A stretch of 9,105 nt of DNA from Planctomycetales bacterium. Its GTDB lineage: Bacteria; Planctomycetota; Phycisphaerae; SM23-33. The stretch covers positions 1-9,105 of the forward strand of contig DAOVFI010000082.1 in the NCBI GenBank assembly GCA_030673005.1, in the 5' to 3' direction. Of this stretch, positions 1 to 5,155 are shown in pieces. A model generated the notes under the pieces. That model was not told the origin of the DNA, did not search any database, and worked only from the letters and a program-made list of their open reading frames with translations. Within the stretch, counting starts at the first letter, position 1; every line of letters starts with the position of its first letter. Position numbers and translations under genes: made by a program.

Positions 1-54
1 GGGCGGGCGAAAGACCCGCTCGCAGCCAGAATGACTTTCACCACGGGCTGCTAA

Positions 55-237
55 CGCCGATTCGGTGGCTAAACAGCGGGAGGGCCTGGAGCAATCCGGG
101 CCCTTCTTGTACCTGCTTTCCGCTGGTAGCCCAATGCGATAAACGCTTTTTTTTATCTCCAAATTGTTGGACAGAGCCAGTCAGTTACTGATTATTGGAC
201 AGTGATTACTTTGATTGCGGCCGAAGGCCGCGCCGTG
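55..237 (+). repeat. Left arm of a ~183-bp inverted repeat (dispersed element)
   Basis: This stretch matches the reverse complement of 4464-4647 at roughly 90% by hand count, with about 17 mismatches and one 1-nt gap. It contains a GCGATAAACG core followed by eight T (147-154), two direct TTGGACAG copies 28 bp apart (167 and 195) around a near-perfect AGTCAGT/ACTGA(C/T)T hairpin (179-193), and a perfect GCGGCC-GAA-GGCCGC hairpin (217-231). No ORF is conserved across it, so it looks like a non-coding dispersed element. Its flank 1-54 has a small GCGGG/CCCGC hairpin and resembles 4681-4731 in direct orientation. Positions 238-378 hold only a short palindromic repeat, a weak promoter candidate and the ribosome-binding site of the next gene. 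Whether it is mobile, regulatory or structural cannot be told from one window. Confidence 0.85.
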
Positions 238-265
238 TAATTCGTGGACTGATTGCAAATTGCTT

Positions 266-287
266 GCCCTGAGCGAAGTCGAAGGGC
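266..287. repeat. Short imperfect palindromic REP-like repeat (CCCTGAGCGAAG...AAGGG type)
   Basis: A 22-bp imperfect palindrome starting GCCCTGAGCGAAG and ending GAAGGGC. From memory, this motif recurs in intergenic DNA of many environmental bacterial genomes. It lies upstream of the thyA-like start, so the open frame running through it (from 253) is not expected to be translated. Confidence 0.5.
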
Positions 288-300
288 GGATTGCCGGGTC

Positions 301-329
301 TTGACTTATTCCGCGACAGAATGTAAATG
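301..329 (+). promoter_or_regulatory. Weak sigma-70-like promoter candidate for the thyA-like gene
   Basis: TTGACT (301-306, 5/6 to the -35 consensus) is followed after 17 bp by TAAATG (324-329, only 3/6 to TATAAT). The predicted transcript would start near 336 and have a leader of about 43 nt. The -10 match is poor, so this is only a candidate. Confidence 0.25.
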
Positions 330-378
330 GTGTTCTTCGGTTTTTCCATGGACTGTTTTTTCAGCAGGGAAGCGAACT

Positions 379-1209
379 ATGAAATCCATTCACATCGTCG
401 AACAGTATCTGCCGTTTGCATGGGAGCGGGCCGTAATGGCCTGCTGGGAAGAAGGCGAGAGTTTTCCCACCGAGTACGACAGGCCCGGCGACCCGAACAG
501 CCGGGACGTAACTGCCGTTATCCACGTTACCGACCCGTTCAGCGAGCCGAGAATCCACCGCGCATTCCCCGGCGGGCTGGAAGACCTCGAAAAGTACCGC
601 GCCGAAGTCCTCTACGGCGTGCACGACCACTGGATAGACCCCGCCGCCGGCAAGTGGGAGTACACCTACCACCAGCGGTTGTTCGAGTATGAAGTCCCGT
701 CGGCGGGCCTGTACGACCAAGTCGCCGCCGCCGTCGAGAAACTGAAGCAAGTCCCCTACACCCGCCGGGCGCAAGCGGTTACCTGGCAAGTGTGGAACGA
801 CACGAACATTAACGACCCCGCCTGCCTGCAGCGACTCTGGTTCCGAATAGCCGACGACCGGCTGCACATGAACATCCACATCCGCTCGAACGACGCATTC
901 AAGGCCGCCTTCATGAACATGTACGCATTCACGGAATTGCAGCGACTGATGGCCGAGCAAATCGGCGTCCAGCCGGGCGAATACATCCACATCGCCGACT
1001 CGTTCCACATCTACGGCTCATACTTCGATGAATTCGAAGGATTCCTCAAGATGGCCGGCACGCGAAGTCCTAAAGAGAACACTTTCTCAACCGAATTCGC
1101 CCGCGATTTCTTCATCGACGGCTGCGATGCACTGCTTTCCGAAGACGATATGCCGCCGGATAAAAAGGCGATCGTGGAAAAACGCAAGGCGGAATTGACC
1201 GGTCGATGA
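379..1209 (+). CDS. Thymidylate synthase (ThyA)-superfamily protein
   Basis: The family transfers a one-carbon unit from methylene-tetrahydrofolate to C5 of a pyrimidine nucleotide, usually dUMP to dTMP, in the cytoplasm. The 276-aa product aligns with E. coli ThyA at a constant offset of +3: R129-R130 (R126-R127, which bind phosphate across the dimer), C149 in a DPAC motif (nucleophile C146), R169-S-N-D172 (R166-D169), N180 (N177, pyrimidine recognition) and H210-I-Y212 (H207, Y209). Retention of the Asn argues for a uracil rather than a cytosine base. The usual PCH is ACL here, so the His after the nucleophile is missing, and I cannot find the N-terminal GT and ELLWF-type motifs. It may therefore be a divergent or archaeal-type synthase, a hydroxymethylase, or an altered enzyme. 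The ATG at 379 is chosen because AGGGAAG (366-372) precedes it; the in-frame start at 253 runs back through repeat DNA. The csrA-like gene follows after 43 nt. Confidence 0.75.
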   Translation: MKSIHIVEQYLPFAWERAVMACWEEGESFPTEYDRPGDPNSRDVTAVIHVTDPFSEPRIHRAFPGGLEDLEKYRAEVLYGVHDHWIDPAAGKWEYTYHQRLFEYEVPSAGLYDQVAAAVEKLKQVPYTRRAQAVTWQVWNDTNINDPACLQRLWFRIADDRLHMNIHIRSNDAFKAAFMNMYAFTELQRLMAEQIGVQPGEYIHIADSFHIYGSYFDEFEGFLKMAGTRSPKENTFSTEFARDFFIDGCDALLSEDDMPPDKKAIVEKRKAELTGR

Positions 1210-1252
1210 CGCCTTCCTCGTAATGGCCGCGAACAGGCATGGATGACCTGAA

Positions 1253-1675
1253 ATGCTGGTTCTGACACTCAGCCACAAGGAGACAATCCTCATCAATACG
1301 CCCGAAGGCGACGTGCGAGTTGTTCTCTGCCCCGCTCCCCGACATTTCCAGGTAACGCCATGCCCCGGTCAATCTCTAACTCCCGAACCGGCTACGATGG
1401 AGCAACTCGCAGAACACGGCGGGGGAAAGAACTGGATCGTCGTGGACTCCGCCGCCGGAAAAATACGCATCCGAAGATTCGCCCGTAGAAGACCTGTTTC
1501 CGACGACCCGGTCCCCCGTCCCGTTCGAGCACAGGACAAACCTGAAGCCGCTTCAGATGAACCTGTCCCACACAACTGTCCTCTGATCATCGACGCGCCC
1601 AAATGGATGAACATTCGGCGCGAACGGCTCACCGACGAATTCAAACCGGCAACCGAATCCCCCAAAACCGGATAA
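1253..1675 (+). CDS. CsrA-like RNA-binding regulator with long insertions
   Basis: CsrA/RsmA proteins are about 60-aa dimers that bind GGA motifs in mRNA leaders and control translation. This 140-aa product starts MLVLTLSHKETILI, the CsrA beta-1 signature (M-L-[IV]-L-T...GE-x-[IL]-x-I), followed by a beta-2-like GDVRVVLC (19-26). Near the C terminus, IDAPKWMNIRRERL (113-126) matches the CsrA beta-4/beta-5 segment (NAPKEVSVHREEI), including the RNA-contacting Arg (R44 in E. coli). KIRI (70-73) could be beta-3. Between these lie two insertions of about 35-40 residues (27-65 and 74-109), rich in Pro, Arg and acidic residues. R6 and R7 of E. coli CsrA are not conserved (L-S here). The layout recalls RsmN/RsmF, where a helix is inserted between beta strands, but these insertions are longer and look unstructured. 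It lies 43 nt after the thyA-like gene, probably co-transcribed, without a clear Shine-Dalgarno. The assignment rests on the two ends of the protein only. Confidence 0.6.
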   Translation: MLVLTLSHKETILINTPEGDVRVVLCPAPRHFQVTPCPGQSLTPEPATMEQLAEHGGGKNWIVVDSAAGKIRIRRFARRRPVSDDPVPRPVRAQDKPEAASDEPVPHNCPLIIDAPKWMNIRRERLTDEFKPATESPKTG

Positions 1676-1686
1676 TGAGCAGAATT

Positions 1687-1720
1687 GCCGGGACTCCGCT
1701 TCGCTCCGTCCCGGCCTACC
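1687..1720. repeat. REP-like hairpin repeat between convergent genes
   Basis: The sequence folds into an 8-bp stem, GCCGGGAC (1687-1694) with GTCCCGGC (1708-1715), around a 13-nt loop. The same element, read on the opposite strand, occurs at 2811-2909. It sits between the 3' end of the csrA-like gene (1675) and the end of the membrane protein gene, and its CTACC tail supplies the TAG stop (1716-1718) of that gene. Its position would suit a bidirectional terminator, but there is no T-run, so that is inference. Confidence 0.75.
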
Positions 1721-3125
1721 GTTCCGTATCAAAGAAATCACGGACCAGTTGTCGATATTCGGCCGGGATTGACCCCTTCGCCACCGCCCTGACCGCTCGA
1801 CGACGAGCGTCGGCCCAGGCCTTGTCGTAAGGTATCTGAACCTTCGGCGATGTTGTATCACCGTTCGCCGGCGCCGTTGCGGTATCGGCCCCGGCGGCGT
1901 AGCGCGGATCATAGACCGTCAGTGGTTCCCACGATGCATCCGCCGGGCGGGAAGTGGTAAAACCCGGTCCGGGTGCGTGGCCTGGCGGCGAGCCGTCCGT
2001 TCCGGTCCGGGCGTATTCGTGTCCGGCATTTTCGGTCATCGCATCGGCTATTCCCGCAGCCACTTTGTCCAGCGCGTCAATCAAACGCTCGATCCGCCCG
2101 GCCTGACGCGAATCCAACCTGCCCGACCGAAGGGCCTTGCCGAGAGCGTCGGCAATCTCGTTCAGATCGACTACATTGTCCCGCCAGCGATCTGCGTCCT
2201 CCGGCTTTGCGGCGTTTAGACGCTCGGTTAATTCGGCCAACCGGCGAATCTGCTCTGCCGTCGGAGTATCGGACCCTTCCGACAGGTCTTTTACGGCGGC
2301 AAGTTGTCTCATGATGGATTCGCCCGCCTGGCGGGAAACCTTTTGCCACTGCCGCTGCCGACGTGCCGACGGCGATTCGAGCGGCTCGACCACCAGCATC
2401 AGCACCGCCGCTACCACCGCCAGTCCCAGCGCACCGCCGGTCGCCCGTGTCCTGTTCCAGAAGCCCACCCGACTAATACCGTGGTCATCGACGGCCTCCA
2501 GCGCCTGATCGTGCACCGCACGGACGAAGACCGAGCCGCCTTCATCAACCCCGCCGGGCTTCGTCAATTCCAGCGCCGTACTCAGACGCTCACGCAGACC
2601 GGCGCGCCGATCGACCAGAACGGCGACGTCACGAAGCGCCGCACCGCAAATCAACACAATCACAAACGCAAGAAACGCACCGGACGGGAGAATCAAAAAC
2701 AACCAGCTCTTCGACAGATAAACGTACGTTCCCGTCGATACGCACACTGTCCCGGCAAAACCACAAGCGATAAGGAGGATTGTTATGAACCACTGAATCA
2801 GCCGCCGGTCGCGTGGTAGGCCGAGACGGCGTGGTAGGCCGGGACGGCGTGGTAGGCCGGGACGGAGCGAAGCGGAGTCCCGGCGACGCTTCTGCGCGGA
2901 GTCCCGGCGGTTCATAACGACGGCGAAAACCAGACCCGCCCCAGCCGGCAGGGCGCAGATACCGGCGGATATAAGGGGAAATCTCCCCGCAAGGTTCCAA
3001 CCCGCCATCAGCGCCGCCGCCGTCAGCCCGGCCGCCGCGCCGCCGACAGCGGCGGCCTCCACCGCCCGGACAAGCAGCAACCGACGACGAAAACCTCTCA
3101 AAATGACAACAATACGATCGCCCAC
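1716..3125 (-). CDS. Planctomycete-type multi-pass membrane protein with cytoplasmic helical C-terminus
   Basis: The 469-aa product has hydrophobic segments at about 22-45, 50-71, 108-133, 140-163 and 230-247. A segment VDRRAGLRERLSTALEL (171-187) follows the fourth. A charged, probably alpha-helical region rich in Arg, Ala and Glu (255-365), a Pro/Gly/Thr-rich linker (370-425) and a C-terminal IPAEYRQLVRDFF motif complete it. D/RxGL(R/K)ER-x-x-TALEL and IPxEYRxLVRxYF motifs are, from memory, typical of large membrane proteins encoded beside MoxR/DUF58 (Bat-like) genes in planctomycetes; those partners are not present here, so function is unknown. Residues 73-105 (Arg/Pro/Gly/Leu-rich, with RPGLPR repeats) are encoded by inserted repeat DNA and lie in a loop between membrane segments 2 and 3. 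The start is GTG at 3125; no in-frame ATG lies close upstream. It is divergent from manC and convergent with the csrA-like gene. Confidence 0.75.
   Translation of the reverse strand: MGDRIVVILRGFRRRLLLVRAVEAAAVGGAAAGLTAAALMAGWNLAGRFPLISAGICALPAGAGLVFAVVMNRRDSAQKRRRDSASLRPGLPRRPGLPRRLGLPRDRRLIQWFITILLIACGFAGTVCVSTGTYVYLSKSWLFLILPSGAFLAFVIVLICGAALRDVAVLVDRRAGLRERLSTALELTKPGGVDEGGSVFVRAVHDQALEAVDDHGISRVGFWNRTRATGGALGLAVVAAVLMLVVEPLESPSARRQRQWQKVSRQAGESIMRQLAAVKDLSEGSDTPTAEQIRRLAELTERLNAAKPEDADRWRDNVVDLNEIADALGKALRSGRLDSRQAGRIERLIDALDKVAAGIADAMTENAGHEYARTGTDGSPPGHAPGPGFTTSRPADASWEPLTVYDPRYAAGADTATAPANGDTTSPKVQIPYDKAWADARRRAVRAVAKGSIPAEYRQLVRDFFDTER
2811..2909. repeat. In-frame REP-like repeat array inside the membrane protein gene
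   Basis: Three tandem 18-bp units GCGTGGTAGGCCG(G/A)GACG start at 2811, 2829 and 2847. They run into a full copy of the hairpin element also found at 1687-1720, followed by a second partial GCGGAGTCCCGGC copy (2896-2908). The 99 bp are a multiple of three and encode residues 73-105 of the membrane protein without a stop on the coding strand. This reads as repeated insertion and slippage of a dispersed palindromic element that the protein tolerates in a loop. Confidence 0.85.
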
Positions 3126-3298
3126 GATGAATTCCCGAAAGTATGTGAACGCTGTATGTATTCTCTGTTACAAAGTATATGTAAGTCAAGACGCTTTCGC
3201 GCTGGCGCGGTTGCGTTGACGCTCCCAGGGGGGAAGGCTAACGACGGGGATTCAACCGACGGTAGCTTAATTTATTTCGGAATTGGTGAAGGAATACA

Positions 3299-3327
3299 CT
3301 GACAATCCGCCGTCGTGAGGATATACT
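3299..3327 (+). promoter_or_regulatory. manC: Sigma-70-type promoter for manC
   Basis: CTGACA (3299-3304, 5/6 to TTGACA) is separated by exactly 17 bp from TATACT (3322-3327, 5/6 to TATAAT). The predicted start of transcription near 3334 gives a leader of about 38 nt before the manC ATG. This is the best promoter match in the window. The divergent region 3126-3298 has an AT-rich half near the start of the membrane protein gene, but no convincing promoter was found there for that strand. Confidence 0.6.
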
Positions 3328-3371
3328 CGATTTTATAAGCGAAATAACGGGATTCTTAAGAAAGGGCTGAT

Positions 3372-4445
3372 ATGCGTTACGCGGTAATAATGGCCGGCGG
3401 GTCCGGTAAGCGGCTCTGGCCGGCAAGTCGTGAAAATAAGCCCAAGCAGTTGATTCGGATCATCGACGGTAAATGCCTGCTGGAACTGGCGATGGAGCGA
3501 TTGGAGGGCCTGTTCGACAGGGAGCGGATCCTGATTGTTACAAACGCCTGTTATGCAGGCGATGTCTGCAATTGCCTGTCGATGATTCAACCGTCCAACG
3601 TCATCCGCGAACCGGTAGGTCGGGATACTGCAAACGCTATCGGCCTGGCCGCCGAACTCATCGCGGCCAAGGATAAGGACGCGACGATGGCAGTCTTTAC
3701 CGCCGATCACATAATTCGACCGACCGAGCAGTTCCATCAATGTGTCGAGCAGGCATGCCGGACCGCCGAAGACAATCCCGACGCCCTGATAACATTCGGC
3801 ATCCGCCCGACCTTCCCGCATACCGGACTGGGATACATCCACTGTGCGGAAAAATTCGACGAGAACGTCCATCGCGTCCGCGCGTTCAAGGAAAAACCGA
3901 AGCACCACGCCGCGCGATATTACGTGGAGTCGGGCGAGTATTTCTGGAACAGCGGCATGTTCGTCTGGAAAGTAGCCGCTATCCGTAACGCATTGAAAAA
4001 ACACCTTCCGGACTCCGCCGGCCCGCTCGCAACGGTCGGCCAGGCCGCCGCCGAAGGCAAGGACATTGAAGGCCTGCTGAAGAAAATCTATCCCGCACTG
4101 CCGAAGATCAGCATCGACTTCGCCGTAATGGAAAAGGCTACCGACGTCCTTATGGTCGAACTTACGTGCCAGTGGCTCGATGTCGGCTCCTGGCCGGCGC
4201 TTGCGGACGTGCTGGAGCCGGACGACGAGGGAAATACGATAGTCGCATCGCGGGCAGTCGTCATCGACAGCAATCAGAACGTCATTTTCTCCGACGAAGA
4301 CCACCTGATGGCCGTGGTCGGCATGGACGACTGCATCATCGTCCATACAAAAGACGCCACCCTGGTCTGCAATAAATCCGACTCGCAGCGACTAAAGGAG
4401 ATGGTGGATCTTATCAGCAGACAATTCGGCACGGTGTATCTGTAA
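3372..4445 (+). CDS. manC: Mannose-1-phosphate guanylyltransferase (GDP-mannose pyrophosphorylase)
   Basis: The enzyme makes GDP-mannose from mannose-1-phosphate and GTP in the cytoplasm, feeding surface polysaccharide, glycoprotein or GDP-fucose/rhamnose synthesis. The 357-aa product begins with the nucleotidyltransferase signature MAGGSGKRLWPASR (residues 7-20), followed by NKPKQL. It also has REPVGRDTANAIG, the FTADHII segment with the metal-binding Asp, an FKEKP motif (sugar-phosphate site) and YFWNSGMFVWK, all typical of the ManC family. A left-handed beta-helix-like tail (VVIDSNQNVIFS, VVGMDDCIIV) ends the protein. Its length fits the single-domain type; the phosphomannose isomerase domain of bifunctional ManC/AlgA enzymes is absent. 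A purine-rich AAAGGG (3361-3366) precedes the ATG, and a promoter lies at 3299-3327. It stands alone: no glycosyltransferase or other nucleotide-sugar gene adjoins it. Confidence 0.93.
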   Translation: MRYAVIMAGGSGKRLWPASRENKPKQLIRIIDGKCLLELAMERLEGLFDRERILIVTNACYAGDVCNCLSMIQPSNVIREPVGRDTANAIGLAAELIAAKDKDATMAVFTADHIIRPTEQFHQCVEQACRTAEDNPDALITFGIRPTFPHTGLGYIHCAEKFDENVHRVRAFKEKPKHHAARYYVESGEYFWNSGMFVWKVAAIRNALKKHLPDSAGPLATVGQAAAEGKDIEGLLKKIYPALPKISIDFAVMEKATDVLMVELTCQWLDVGSWPALADVLEPDDEGNTIVASRAVVIDSNQNVIFSDEDHLMAVVGMDDCIIVHTKDATLVCNKSDSQRLKEMVDLISRQFGTVYL

Positions 4446-4463
4446 CAATTCCCAATTGACCTC

Positions 4464-4647
4464 CACGGCGCGTCCTTCGGCCGCAACCAAAGTAATCACT
4501 GTCCAATAGTCAGTAACTGACTGGCTCTGTCCAAAAATTGGGAGATAGAAAAAGCACGTTTATCGCATTGGGCTACCAGCGGACAGCAGGAACAAAAAGG
4601 GCGCGGATTGTTCAAGGCCTTCTCGCTGTATAGCCACCGAATCGGCG
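4464..4647 (-). repeat. Right arm of the ~183-bp inverted repeat
   Basis: This is the reverse-oriented partner of 55-237. Here the AGTCAGT-A-ACTGACT hairpin (4510-4524) is perfect, whereas the left arm has one changed base; other differences are scattered. The arm starts 19 nt after the manC stop codon. The outer ends of both arms stop at the same point (GCCACCGAATCGGCG and its complement), and so do the inner ends (CACGGCG), giving clean element boundaries. DNA immediately outside and inside does not match in the inverted sense, so this is a discrete element present twice. Confidence 0.85.
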
Positions 4648-4727
4648 ATCGGGTCGCACGCCTGCGTTTAAAGCTCCTTGTGGCCGGGCGAAATCCCGCG
4701 CTCTCGCCTTTCGAAGCACTTCCACCA

Positions 4728-4894
4728 CGGGTGGCACGGTCAAGTCGGAGACTTGGCCGTGGTGGGCGCCGTCACGGCCAAGCCTCACTGCCTGCCGGCC
4801 GGTCTTCGACCCTGCCTTCGGCTCTGAGGCTCAGGCTCGAAGAGAGGCTCAGACCCGAAGGGCAGGCAGGCGTTCGGCTTGACCGTGCCACCCG
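4728..4894. repeat. Nested palindromic repeat element with 17-bp terminal inverted repeats
   Basis: CGGGTGGCACGGTCAAG (4728-4744) is exactly complementary to 4878-4894. Inside, CACGGTCAAGT (4735-4745) and ACTTGGCCGTG (4751-4761) form an 11-bp stem with one T-G wobble and a 5-nt loop. A competing 9-bp stem pairs CCACCACGG (4722-4730) with CCGTGGTGG (4757-4765). The CACGG(T/C)CAAG word occurs four times in alternating orientation (4735, 4752, 4773, 4878). The centre holds a further imperfect palindrome (GCCTGCC...GGCAGGC). A frame is open across it, but the composition is repeat-driven and no protein family is recognisable. Positions 4648-4727 hold no gene. Confidence 0.75.
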
Positions 4895-4899
4895 GTAAG

Positions 4900-4945
4900 A
4901 CATAGTATTTATCACTCCAAACAGACGGAGTGATAAATACTATGT
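4900..4945. repeat. Perfect AT-rich hairpin, 19-bp stem and 8-nt loop
   Basis: CATAGTATTTATCACTCC (4901-4918) is exactly complementary to 4927-4944, extended by one A-T pair to 4900/4945. The loop is AAACAGAC. The stem is much more AT-rich than the surrounding DNA. There is no T-run on either side, so it is not a standard intrinsic terminator. It could be a miniature mobile-element remnant, a processing or regulatory RNA hairpin, or a protein-binding palindrome. Confidence 0.85.
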
Positions 4946-5003
4946 GTGGAAAGACTTGCTCTTTTCTTGAAGCATACGGCTGAACTCTTACCTACAGGAT
5001 AAC

Positions 5004-5039
5004 CCGCTGGCAGCCCATAAAGCGATAAACGCGCTTTTT
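5004..5039 (+). repeat. Short third copy of the inverted-repeat core
   Basis: CCGCTGGCAGCCCA is followed by GCGATAAACGCGCTTTTT, matching left-arm positions 120-154 in the same orientation and the complement of about 4549-4582. In RNA, AAAGCG (5019-5024) could pair with CGCTTT (5032-5037) before the T-run, a weak terminator-like shape. The rest of the 183-bp element is not recognisable here. The remaining DNA to 5149 has an imperfect CGCC/GGCG palindrome near 5052-5067 and no gene. Confidence 0.6.
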
Positions 5040-5138
5040 GCCGGCCTGCCGCGCCGAAGCCTTGGCGAAGATCGAGTCTTTAATTACGATCTCATCAGCC
5101 GGCAGAATAATAGCCTTTCCCGGCTCTGACGGGCGTCC

Positions 5139-5144
5139 TATAAT
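5139..5144 (+). promoter_or_regulatory. Consensus -10 hexamer very close to the RNase H start
   Basis: A perfect TATAAT ends 11 nt before the chosen ATG (5156), so transcription would start at about 5151-5156, giving a leaderless or nearly leaderless mRNA. The best-placed -35 (TTTCCC, 5116-5121) is poor and there is no Shine-Dalgarno, so the promoter call is tentative. Confidence 0.35.
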
Positions 5145-5155
5145 CTCGCTTGATA

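Noticed and set aside
253..378. N-terminal extension of the thyA-like frame
   Set aside because: It crosses a dispersed palindromic repeat, has no family similarity, and a better start with AGGGAAG exists at 379.
361..1008. 215-aa frame opposite the thyA-like gene
   Set aside because: Antisense shadow in GC-rich DNA; the plus strand carries clear ThyA motifs and this one matches no family.
2811..2864. CRISPR-like array
   Set aside because: The three 18-bp units are directly adjacent with no spacers and lie within a coding frame.
2629..3189. 186-aa minus-strand frame overlapping the membrane protein start
   Set aside because: It is an out-of-frame shadow; the other frame gives coherent membrane segments and known-looking motifs.
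3333..4346. 337-aa frame opposite manC
   Set aside because: Long only because of biased codon use in manC, whose motifs are unmistakable; no independent start signal or family features.
4446..4458. Terminator after manC (CAATT-CCC-AATTG)
   Set aside because: Only a 5-bp AT-rich stem with no T-run; too weak to call.
55..4647. Composite transposon
   Set aside because: No transposase, integrase or resolvase is seen in the enclosed genes, and no target duplication was recognised at the outer edges of the arms.
4608..4898. 96-aa frame between manC and the RNase H gene
   Set aside because: It runs from the inverted-repeat arm through the nested palindrome; its residues reflect repeat DNA, not a protein family.
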